NCBI GenBank assembly: GCA_021823875.1
Contig: JAKAMD010000268.1
Span: 1 to 5,113 of the forward strand
Reading direction: 5' to 3'
DNA from: Pseudomonadota bacterium
GTDB taxonomy: Bacteria > Pseudomonadota > Alphaproteobacteria > Rhizobiales > Xanthobacteraceae
Length of the DNA stretch: 5,113 nt
The stretch's first letter is position 1. Each line of letters starts with the position of its first letter. Under the pieces are notes generated by a model, which did not search any database, was not told the origin of the DNA, and worked only from the letters and a program-made list of their open reading frames with translations. Positions 1 through 5,113 of this stretch are shown here, in pieces. Position numbers and translations under genes: made by a program.

Positions 1-2208
1 GTCCATCACTTCGATCGGATCGAACCCCCAGCGCGCCAGGTCGGCGTCGCGAAGACGCACAACGAGTTGCGGGGTACCCGGAGGCGACTGGATCTGCACG
101 TCGGTAGCGCCGGGTATTCGCCCCAACGTTGCCGAGATCTCGCCGGCCTTGCGATCGAGCGTATCCAGGTCGTTGCCATACACGTTCACCACCACGGAGT
201 AGCGGTAGCCGGACAAGGTCTCTTCGATCCGTTCAGTGAGAAAAGTCTTGACCGCAAAATTGACGCCTGGAAATTGCGCCAGCGTTTTGCGCATCTCGGC
301 GGTCGCCAGTTCGGCCTGACCGCCATCGAGGGGCTTCAGATCGACCTCGAACTCGCTGTACTGGGTCCCGGCGGTGTCATCCGCCAGCGCAGCGCGGCCC
401 ACGCGCTGTCCGATGGAACGGACAAAGGGAAGTTTCTCGAGGGCTGCGCTGACCTGGTTGCCAATCCGCAGCGATTCTTCGATGGATGTGCCCGGAACGG
501 CAGCCATGTGCACGATGAAGTGTCCCTCCTTGAGTTCAGGCAGGAAACTGCCCCCGAGGAAAGGCAGCACTGCAAGACCGGCCAGGGTCAACAGCCCGGC
601 CACGACCAGGACCGCGCGCGAACGTCTTTCGACGCGTTCCAGCAGCGCGCCGTAGCGCGGCTTGAGCCACTTGTAGAGCGGGGGTTCCTGCTCCGGCAGC
701 CGCCTCCCACTCAATAGCAGCGATGCGAGCGCGGGCGTCAGCGTGAGCGCCACCACAAGCGACGCCAGCGTGGCGAGGATGTAGGCGATTCCCAGCGGCG
801 CGAATAGGCGCCCCGCAATGCCGGGCAGCGTCAACACCGGCACGAACACCAGCGCCACCACCAGCGTTGCATAGACTACGGCGCTGCGCACTTCCAGGAC
901 GGCGCTCAGCACAACGTTAAAAACAGGACGCGGCTGTTCCAGATGTTGGTTTTCCCTGAGGCGGCGGTAGATGTTTTCCACCGCGATTACCGCGTCGTCC
1001 ACCAGCAGACCGATGGAGATGGCCAGCCCGCCCAGGGTCATGGTGTTCAGCGACAGCCCGAGCATCTCCAGCAGCGTCACCGCAGCCAGCAGCGACAAAG
1101 GGATCGCGGTCAGGGAGATGGCCGCGGTGCGCAGGTTGAACAAGAACAGGATCAGCACCACCACCACCAGCACCCCGCCGATGGCGAGCGAAGCGCCGAC
1201 GTTGGCGGTGGCAGTGCTGACAAAGTTGGCGGGCCGGAACAGGTCGGGATGCAGGGTCACGCCTTCGGCCGCGAGCGCCGGGCGCAGATCCGCGAGGGCC
1301 CGCTCGACGTTGCCGGTGACCTGCAGTGTGTTCGCACCATATTGGGAGGAGATCACGAGTTGCAGGCCGGGATGCCCCATGACGGTGGCCGCGCCGACCG
1401 GCGGCTCCGGCGCTTCGACCACCTTCGCCACGTCCCCGAGGGTGACGTTGGCCGCGTTTTTCTGCAGCACGACGGTGCGGGCGAGCTGTGTCGTGGTCAG
1501 CGACTGGGCTTGAACCTGAAGCGTCACCCGCTGGTTCTTGCCGTCGATGAACCCCGCGCCACGGACACCGGTCGCGCGCGCCGCGGCGGTCACTACGTCC
1601 TGGACCGAGAGTCCATGGCGGATCAACTGGTCCGGTTCGATCTGAATCTGGAACTGCTTGACCTCGCCGCCGAATACAACGACCTTGGCGACGCCAGGCA
1701 CGGCGAGGAGCCGCGGCTTGATGGTCCAGTCCGCCAGCGTGCGCAGCGCCATCAGAGAGCGCTTGTCCGATGTGACGCCCACCACCAGGACCGTGCTCGT
1801 CGACGAGGTCAACGGACTCATGGCCGGGGCACTCACCCCCCGCGGGAGCCGTCCGGCCAGCGCGGACAGGCGCTCGGCCACCACCTGTCGATTGCGGTAG
1901 ATGTCGCTGCCTGCAGCGAAGGTGACGGTGATCACCGACAAGCCCTGGACGGACCCGGAACGCATCGACTCGATTCCTGGTACGCCGTTGAGTTGGTTCT
2001 CCACGGGCTGGGTGACGAGTACCTCCACCTGCTCGGGCGACAGTCCCGGCGCCTCGGTCTGTATGCCTACCTGGGGCGGCGCGAATTCCGGGAACACGTC
2101 GTACTTGGCCCCGGAGAGCCCGTAGAGCCCATAGGCCAGCAACAGGCAGGCCAGAGCGATGACGACGCCGCGAAAACGCAGCGAGAAGCGAACGATGGCG
2201 GAAAGCAT
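1..2208 (-). CDS. RND efflux pump, CzcA/HME-like inner-membrane permease (partial, C-terminus beyond window)
   Basis: Proton-driven inner-membrane pump of a tripartite efflux system. The frame is open from an ATG at 2206-2208 to base 1, giving 736 codons with no stop; family members usually run to about 1,000-1,070 residues, so roughly 70% is present. Seen in order: TM1 (about 12-30), then the family start YDVFPEFAPPQV and periplasmic porter domain (about 33-335), TM2 to TM6 (about 339-493, including LTPALASLLL at the end of TM6), TM7 (about 532-550) and part of the second periplasmic loop with FLPELKEGHF, RVGRAALADD and TERIEETLSG. TM4 has GLLVDDAVIAVEN with D404, D405 and E411, the likely proton-relay residues. 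The start is supported by AGGGA six bases upstream. It lies 16 bp after the adaptor gene, as the last visible operon member. Overall similarity to CzcA/CusA is inferred from remembered motifs; the Asp pair resembles drug-exporting RND pumps, so the substrate is open (metal cation most likely). Confidence 0.95.
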   Translation of the reverse strand, partial: MLSAIVRFSLRFRGVVIALACLLLAYGLYGLSGAKYDVFPEFAPPQVGIQTEAPGLSPEQVEVLVTQPVENQLNGVPGIESMRSGSVQGLSVITVTFAAGSDIYRNRQVVAERLSALAGRLPRGVSAPAMSPLTSSTSTVLVVGVTSDKRSLMALRTLADWTIKPRLLAVPGVAKVVVFGGEVKQFQIQIEPDQLIRHGLSVQDVVTAAARATGVRGAGFIDGKNQRVTLQVQAQSLTTTQLARTVVLQKNAANVTLGDVAKVVEAPEPPVGAATVMGHPGLQLVISSQYGANTLQVTGNVERALADLRPALAAEGVTLHPDLFRPANFVSTATANVGASLAIGGVLVVVVLILFLFNLRTAAISLTAIPLSLLAAVTLLEMLGLSLNTMTLGGLAISIGLLVDDAVIAVENIYRRLRENQHLEQPRPVFNVVLSAVLEVRSAVVYATLVVALVFVPVLTLPGIAGRLFAPLGIAYILATLASLVVALTLTPALASLLLSGRRLPEQEPPLYKWLKPRYGALLERVERRSRAVLVVAGLLTLAGLAVLPFLGGSFLPELKEGHFIVHMAAVPGTSIEESLRIGNQVSAALEKLPFVRSIGQRVGRAALADDTAGTQYSEFEVDLKPLDGGQAELATAEMRKTLAQFPGVNFAVKTFLTERIEETLSGYRYSVVVNVYGNDLDTLDRKAGEISATLGRIPGATDVQIQSPPGTPQLVVRLRDADLARWGFDPIEVMD

Positions 2209-2214
2209 GGTGTG

Positions 2215-2219
2215 TCCCT
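2215..2219 (-). promoter_or_regulatory. Ribosome binding site of the RND pump gene
   Basis: On the minus strand AGGGA sits six bases before the ATG at 2206-2208. It fixes this start for the pump and lies inside the 16-bp gap after the adaptor stop codon. Confidence 0.75.
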
Positions 2220-2224
2220 GGCGC

Positions 2225-3271
2225 TCAGTCGCCAACCTTGACCTGGGCGCGGAACTCCTCCGAGAACAGCATCTGCGCGCCTCTGGTCACCACGCGCTGC
2301 ACAGTGCCGCCCGGGACGAACCAGCCGTTTTCGACAGGATGGTCCGCAGGCACCGGACGCCGCGCGAAGCGGGTCGCGTCCTTCTGGAAATAGGCCCAGG
2401 CCTTGCCCTGCCACCACACGACAGCGGAGTCGGGGACGATCACACCCTCGGCGGACGGCCCTGCCGGCAGCCAGATCACGACATGCATTCCGGGCACCAG
2501 GCCGGCGGCCGGGGCAAGATAATAGAAGCTCAATCCCTGAATCGCCGCGTCAATGCGCGGGGCGGCCGACACCAGCCGGCTCGCAACGGACTTGCCACCC
2601 AGTGCCTGCACCATCGCCTCCCGCGGGGCGGTAATGCCCGCAGCATCTCCCGGCAGCGTCACCTGGACCAGCACGTCGCGTTGCGCGAGCAGCCGTTCCA
2701 GAACCTGCGCGTTGCCGTTCGTGATCCACTTGGCGATCACCGTTCCCCATTGGGTGCGCAGATTGTCGGCGGCGGACTTCATCGCCACGCGTGCCGATTG
2801 AGCATCGGCCTCGGAGCCACGCCACGCCGCCTCGGCCGCTTGCAGAACTTTGTCGGAAACGTTGCGGTCGTCCCGATGCAGGCCCTGCAGGCGCTCGTAT
2901 TCCCGGCGTGCCGCGGCCAGGCCCGCCTGCGCCTTTTGCAGTTGCGCCTGCGCCGAGGCGTAGTTGTTCGCAATATCGCTCAGGCCCTGTATCGCCACCA
3001 CGGCGCCATAAGCCCGGATACGCTGCTGCCGCGATTCCGGTTGCAGCGGGCTTACCAAAATCGCGCTCGCCGCCTGCGTTTTCATGTCCAGGGTGACGAT
3101 CGGTTCACCCTGTTCTACCGAGACGCGCGACGGCGTGGCTACCGGCTGTTCCCGCTCGGCCTCGACGGCGCGTTCCTTTTGCCCTGCGATGAATCCCCAG
3201 ATAACGAGGGCACTGAACCCGGCCACTACGGTACCGATGATGAGCGACCGGAGGCCGCGGCTTTTATTCAT
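2225..3271 (-). CDS. RND efflux periplasmic adaptor (membrane-fusion protein), short atypical form
   Basis: Adaptor linking the inner-membrane RND pump to the outer-membrane channel. It is 348 residues. Residues 9-29 form a hydrophobic N-terminal segment after MNKSR, without a lipobox, so it is probably an uncleaved anchor or signal peptide. A beta-rich stretch (about 57-92) leads into an alanine/glutamine-rich helical hairpin: helix one about 97-131, turn at HRDDRNVS, helix two about 140-175. Residues about 200-270 look like the beta-barrel domain (LVPGMHVVIWLPAG) and 275-348 like the membrane-proximal domain (EGVIVPDSAVVW, with ENGWFVPGG further on). The usual lipoyl half-motifs flanking the hairpin are not recognisable, and there are no cysteines or His-rich metal-binding extension like those of some metal adaptors. 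The start overlaps the upstream stop (ATGA) and has AGGAG eight bases upstream. The context (channel before, pump after) makes the role firm; the substrate is unknown. Confidence 0.9.
   Translation of the reverse strand: MNKSRGLRSLIIGTVVAGFSALVIWGFIAGQKERAVEAEREQPVATPSRVSVEQGEPIVTLDMKTQAASAILVSPLQPESRQQRIRAYGAVVAIQGLSDIANNYASAQAQLQKAQAGLAAARREYERLQGLHRDDRNVSDKVLQAAEAAWRGSEADAQSARVAMKSAADNLRTQWGTVIAKWITNGNAQVLERLLAQRDVLVQVTLPGDAAGITAPREAMVQALGGKSVASRLVSAAPRIDAAIQGLSFYYLAPAAGLVPGMHVVIWLPAGPSAEGVIVPDSAVVWWQGKAWAYFQKDATRFARRPVPADHPVENGWFVPGGTVQRVVTRGAQMLFSEEFRAQVKVGD
3268..3271 (-). other. ATGA stop/start overlap between outer-membrane factor and adaptor genes
   Basis: The TGA of the outer-membrane factor (3268-3270) and the ATG of the adaptor (3269-3271) share bases as ATGA. 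This arrangement usually indicates translational coupling and places both genes on one mRNA. Confidence 0.9.
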
Positions 3272-4680
3272 TGCACAATCTCCTGATCCTGTCCGAAACG
3301 CTCGATGAACTGTCCGGGAAGGGTTTCGGCCGCGTCGAGCGGCAGTTGCACCGCGTCCTCGAGCGAACCCAAGGCCTGCTGCGCCTGGGTCAGGGTATCG
3401 AGGCGCGCAAGCCTGCTCGCCGTCAGTTCCTGTTCAGCGCCGAGGAGCGCAAGGCGGTCCGTCTCGCCGGCAGCAAATCGTGCGCGGGCCGATTCAAGTT
3501 GCTTGCGGGCGCCGGCGAGCAGGCGGTTCGCCACCTCAAGTTTATTCGATGCTTTCGTGAAACCCGTATAGTTCCGGTCGATTTCTCCCACCACCCGCGC
3601 CTGCAAGGCGGTGAACCGGGCGGCGGCTACCTTGCGCCCCGCCTCGGCTTCGGCGATCGGCCCCTGGTTCTGGTTGAACAGCGGCAGCGTGAGCGAAACC
3701 CCGAGAGACCATTTGCGCGCCCCTTGGTCCCAGGTGTAGCCCGGCCCGATCGACAGGTCGGGATACTGTCGGGCGATTTGGAACTGGAGCGCCGACTGGC
3801 TGGCGGCATAACGCGCCAATGCGGCCAGGATGTCCGGCCGGTTGCGCAGCGCCTGCTGCCGAATATCGGGCGCAGGCAGTTTGGGAAGCGGCTTCTGGAA
3901 ATCGTCAAACGAGAGCGCTTTGTCCTGCACGGCGGCCGAAGGCAGTCCAAGCGCCTGCGCCAGCCCCACCTGCGCCTCGGCGCGCCGGCGGCCGGCCTCT
4001 TGCGCAGCGAGCCGCGTCTGGTCCAGGGCAAGGCGCGCGAGCGTCACCTCGGGCTGCGACGCCTCCCCGGCGCGCAGCCGGCTCCCCAGAGCCTTCACGG
4101 TGCGCGCCTGGACCTCCTGCTGGCTGGCGAGGAGTTGTTCCCGCTCACGCGCCGCATAAAGGTTGACGAGCGCCGCGCGCAAGCCGCTGCGCACCCGCCA
4201 TGCGGCGGTGGCGATGTCCAGACGCGCGGCCTCGGACAAGTGCTCGGCGCCGCTGACGCGATAACCGCGCTTGCCCGCCGTCTCGATGGGAATGCCCAGA
4301 ACGACTCCCAGCGTCCACGGGGACAAGCCGCTTCCCGCGTCCGCGTTATACAGGGGTGAAAAGCCGAAAGTCGGATTGGGAATCGCCCCCGCGGTCACGG
4401 TCTTCGCTTTGGCTAGATCCCATTGGGCGCGGGCGACGTCCAGTTCGGGATTAAAATAAAAAGCGGCCAGGGTCAGTGTCGTCAAGTTCCAGGTCTGGGA
4501 CGACTCGCCGGGCAATACGCGGCGCAAATAATCTTTAAGGCCGGGATCGTTGAGGGAACGGGATTCGAAGCTGGCAGCGCTGGCTTGCGGCGACAGCGGT
4601 CTTGGGGTGTAGCTCGCGCAACCGCCAAGCGCTGCCGTCAGCAGGCATAAGATCTTCATATTCCGTCCGAGGTGAACCAT
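3268..4680 (-). CDS. TolC/CzcC-family outer-membrane efflux lipoprotein
   Basis: Outer-membrane channel of the tripartite pump. It is 470 residues, a normal length for CzcC/NodT-type outer-membrane factors. Residues 8-21 (MKILCLLTAALGGC) form a lipoprotein signal with lipobox LGGC; C21 would be lipidated, and Ala at +2 fits outer-membrane sorting. Two outer-membrane efflux repeats follow. The first is about 65-250, with FNPELDVARAQWDLA, PNPTFGFSP, IPIETAGKRGYR and RAGEASQPEVTLA. The second is about 265-445, with RNRPDILAA, QYPDLSIGPGYTW and LPLFNQNQGPIAEAEAG. Long Ala/Gln/Arg-rich helices match the periplasmic tunnel. The ETAGKR and LPLFNQNQG wording is typical of CzcC-type members. ATG at 4678-4680 is preferred because AGGA lies eight bases upstream; an internal ATG at 4657-4659 would give a shorter 13-residue signal. 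The gene follows the kinase by 109 bp and overlaps the adaptor gene by 4 bp. Confidence 0.93.
   Translation of the reverse strand: MVHLGRNMKILCLLTAALGGCASYTPRPLSPQASAASFESRSLNDPGLKDYLRRVLPGESSQTWNLTTLTLAAFYFNPELDVARAQWDLAKAKTVTAGAIPNPTFGFSPLYNADAGSGLSPWTLGVVLGIPIETAGKRGYRVSGAEHLSEAARLDIATAAWRVRSGLRAALVNLYAAREREQLLASQQEVQARTVKALGSRLRAGEASQPEVTLARLALDQTRLAAQEAGRRRAEAQVGLAQALGLPSAAVQDKALSFDDFQKPLPKLPAPDIRQQALRNRPDILAALARYAASQSALQFQIARQYPDLSIGPGYTWDQGARKWSLGVSLTLPLFNQNQGPIAEAEAGRKVAAARFTALQARVVGEIDRNYTGFTKASNKLEVANRLLAGARKQLESARARFAAGETDRLALLGAEQELTASRLARLDTLTQAQQALGSLEDAVQLPLDAAETLPGQFIERFGQDQEIVQ
3280..3284 (-). promoter_or_regulatory. Ribosome binding site of the adaptor gene
   Basis: AGGAG on the minus strand, eight bases before the adaptor ATG and inside the last codons of the outer-membrane factor gene. 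It is a strong match to the Shine-Dalgarno consensus and confirms the overlapping start. Confidence 0.8.
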
Positions 4681-4688
4681 TTGCGCAA

Positions 4689-4692
4689 TCCT
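4689..4692 (-). promoter_or_regulatory. Ribosome binding site of the outer-membrane factor gene
   Basis: AGGA on the minus strand, eight bases before the ATG at 4678-4680. It favours this start over the internal ATG at 4657-4659, which has only GGACGG at a short three-base spacing. Confidence 0.55.
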
Positions 4693-4726
4693 GAAAACAC
4701 CAAATGAACCGTGGCAAAAAGGAAAC

Positions 4727-4741
4727 TCGCATCGCTTGCGA
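4727..4741 (-). other. Small inverted repeat in the efflux operon leader
   Basis: A perfect 5-bp stem (TCGCA/TGCGA) with a 5-base loop lies at the expected transcription start, followed six bases later on the minus strand by CCTTTTTG. The stem is too short and the T run too distant and brief for a confident terminator. It could be a weak leader structure or chance. Confidence 0.2.
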
Positions 4742-4743
4742 CA

Positions 4744-4749
4744 ATGATA
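4744..4749 (-). promoter_or_regulatory. Putative -10 element of the efflux operon promoter
   Basis: TATCAT on the minus strand matches the sigma-70 -10 consensus at five of six bases. There is no good -35 at 16-18 bp; instead the 11-bp direct repeats cover that region, with the second TTGACG ending 10 bp upstream. This layout is known from promoters activated by PhoB/OmpR-type regulators. Transcription would start near 4737, giving a leader of roughly 57 bases before the outer-membrane factor ATG. Inferred from sequence only. Confidence 0.5.
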
Positions 4750-4756
4750 AATCGGT

Positions 4757-4778
4757 GAACGTCAAATGTGCGTCAAAT
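4757..4778 (-). repeat. Tandem 11-bp direct repeat, probable response-regulator operator
   Basis: On the minus strand ATTTGACGCAC (4768-4778) is followed immediately by ATTTGACGTTC (4757-4767). The two units agree at nine of 11 positions, with the first eight identical. An 11-bp period places two half-sites on the same face of the helix, the arrangement bound by head-to-tail dimers of OmpR/PhoB-family regulators. The location, between a sensor kinase gene and the efflux operon and just upstream of a -10 element, supports an activator site. The regulator itself is not in the window. Confidence 0.6.
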
Positions 4779-4789
4779 CGCCAAGAATT

Positions 4790-5113
4790 CTACGCAGGTG
4801 AAAAATCGAGCGTCACCCGGGTTCCCCGGTTTTTTTCGCTGCGCAGCGCGATCCGCCAGCCGCATTGGTCGCAAATGCTTTTTACGATCGCCAGTCCCAG
4901 CCCCAGTCCGCCCTGTTTTCCCGTGTGCGATGTTCCTCGATAAAACCGTCCGAACACGTGAGGGAGGTCGGCAGCCGCGATACCGACGCCGGTGTCTTCG
5001 ATGCACAAGCGCTGCGCTTCGTAGCCGACAGAAATTTTACCCTGCTCGGTATAGGCGATCGCGTTCTTGATCAGGTTGGTGAGTACAAGATCGAGCGCTT
5101 CCTTGTTGACTTG
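4790..5113 (-). CDS. Sensor histidine kinase, C-terminal ATPase domain (partial, N-terminus beyond window)
   Basis: C-terminal 107 residues of a two-component sensor kinase; the frame enters at base 5113 and stops at TAG (4790-4792). The catalytic HATPase domain is complete enough to assign. Numbered within the fragment: N box LTNLIKNAIAYT (11-22, with Asn13 and Asn17), G1 box DTGVGI (40-45), F box FGRFYRG (54-60), G2 box GLGLGLAIVKSI (69-80), and a terminal beta strand GTRVTLDF. The order and wording fit the OmpR-paired class of kinases (CusS/QseC/PmrB-like). The His-box dimerisation domain, HAMP and sensor regions lie outside, so the signal cannot be told. It runs in the same direction as the efflux operon and ends 109 bp before it, so its cognate regulator probably controls that operon. 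An internal ATG at 5006-5008 is not a real start because the conserved N box lies upstream of it. A CDQC pair (residues 81-84) is unusual at this place. Confidence 0.93.
   Translation of the reverse strand, partial: QVNKEALDLVLTNLIKNAIAYTEQGKISVGYEAQRLCIEDTGVGIAAADLPHVFGRFYRGTSHTGKQGGLGLGLAIVKSICDQCGWRIALRSEKNRGTRVTLDFSPA

Noticed and set aside
67..717. Plus-strand ORF (216 codons) opposite the 3' part of the visible pump gene
   Set aside because: Overlaps conserved RND periplasmic-loop and TM7 coding on the other strand; no independent evidence for coding.
1141..1165. CAC-rich trinucleotide run, possibly a short tandem repeat
   Set aside because: It encodes consecutive valines of TM2 (GGVLVVVVLI) through repeated GTG codons; ordinary for a GC-rich membrane segment.
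943..2241. Long plus-strand ORF (432 codons) opposite the pump gene
   Set aside because: It is the antisense shadow of the pump frame, which shows clear RND motifs throughout. The predicted peptide is rich in His, Arg, Gln and Gly with no recognisable domain, as expected from reverse-reading GC-rich codons.
2159..3286. Plus-strand ORF (375 codons) opposite the adaptor gene
   Set aside because: Antisense shadow; the minus-strand frame has an adaptor architecture, a strong ribosome binding site and a coupled start, and the plus-strand peptide has no domain features.
3271..4359. Plus-strand ORF (362 codons) opposite the outer-membrane factor gene
   Set aside because: Antisense shadow of a well-supported TolC/CzcC-type gene; the peptide is Arg/Gly-rich with no family motif.
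4711..4741. Rho-independent terminator downstream of the kinase
   Set aside because: The inverted repeat has only a 5-bp stem, is separated from a short T run, and lies downstream of the likely efflux promoter; too weak to call.
4704..5070. Plus-strand ORFs across the intergenic region and the kinase end
   Set aside because: They run antisense to the conserved HATPase boxes and across the probable promoter; no recognisable product and no convincing ribosome binding site.

Overview
The window holds one block of codirectional genes on the minus strand, and almost every base is coding. Read in the direction of transcription (from base 5113 down to base 1), it contains the C-terminal end of a sensor histidine kinase, a 109-bp intergenic region, and a three-gene tripartite efflux operon: a TolC/CzcC-type outer-membrane lipoprotein, a membrane-fusion (HlyD-type) periplasmic adaptor, and an RND inner-membrane pump of the CzcA/heavy-metal-efflux branch. 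The kinase and the pump are both cut by the window edges. Strong G/C preference at third codon positions, long antisense shadow ORFs and a three-part envelope-spanning pump indicate a GC-rich Gram-negative bacterium. A beta- or gammaproteobacterium is the likeliest source, but the sequence alone does not fix the genus.

Layout: 4790-5113 is the kinase ATPase domain (N, G1, F and G2 boxes all visible). 4681-4789 is the intergenic region, with a perfectly phased 11-bp tandem repeat (ATTTGACG twice) and a good -10 hexamer placed 10 bp downstream of the second TTGACG. 3268-4680 is the outer-membrane factor. 2225-3271 is the adaptor, which overlaps the previous gene by ATGA. 1-2208 is the RND pump, starting 16 bp after the adaptor stop. 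The three efflux genes are tightly packed, each has its own Shine-Dalgarno sequence, and they should form one transcript.

How the parts probably work together: the kinase and an unseen response regulator would sense an envelope or metal signal, and the regulator would bind the 11-bp repeats to switch on the efflux operon. The pump, adaptor and outer-membrane channel would then move substrate out of the periplasm or cytoplasm. The substrate cannot be read from the sequence. The pump is CzcA-like overall, but its TM4 carries an Asp-Asp pair rather than the usual Zn/Co/Cd or Cu/Ag signatures, and the three CusA copper-relay methionines are not at the matching positions. The adaptor is short and appears to lack a recognisable lipoyl domain. 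These points suggest a less characterised branch of the family. I saw no mobile element, CRISPR array, tRNA or rRNA.
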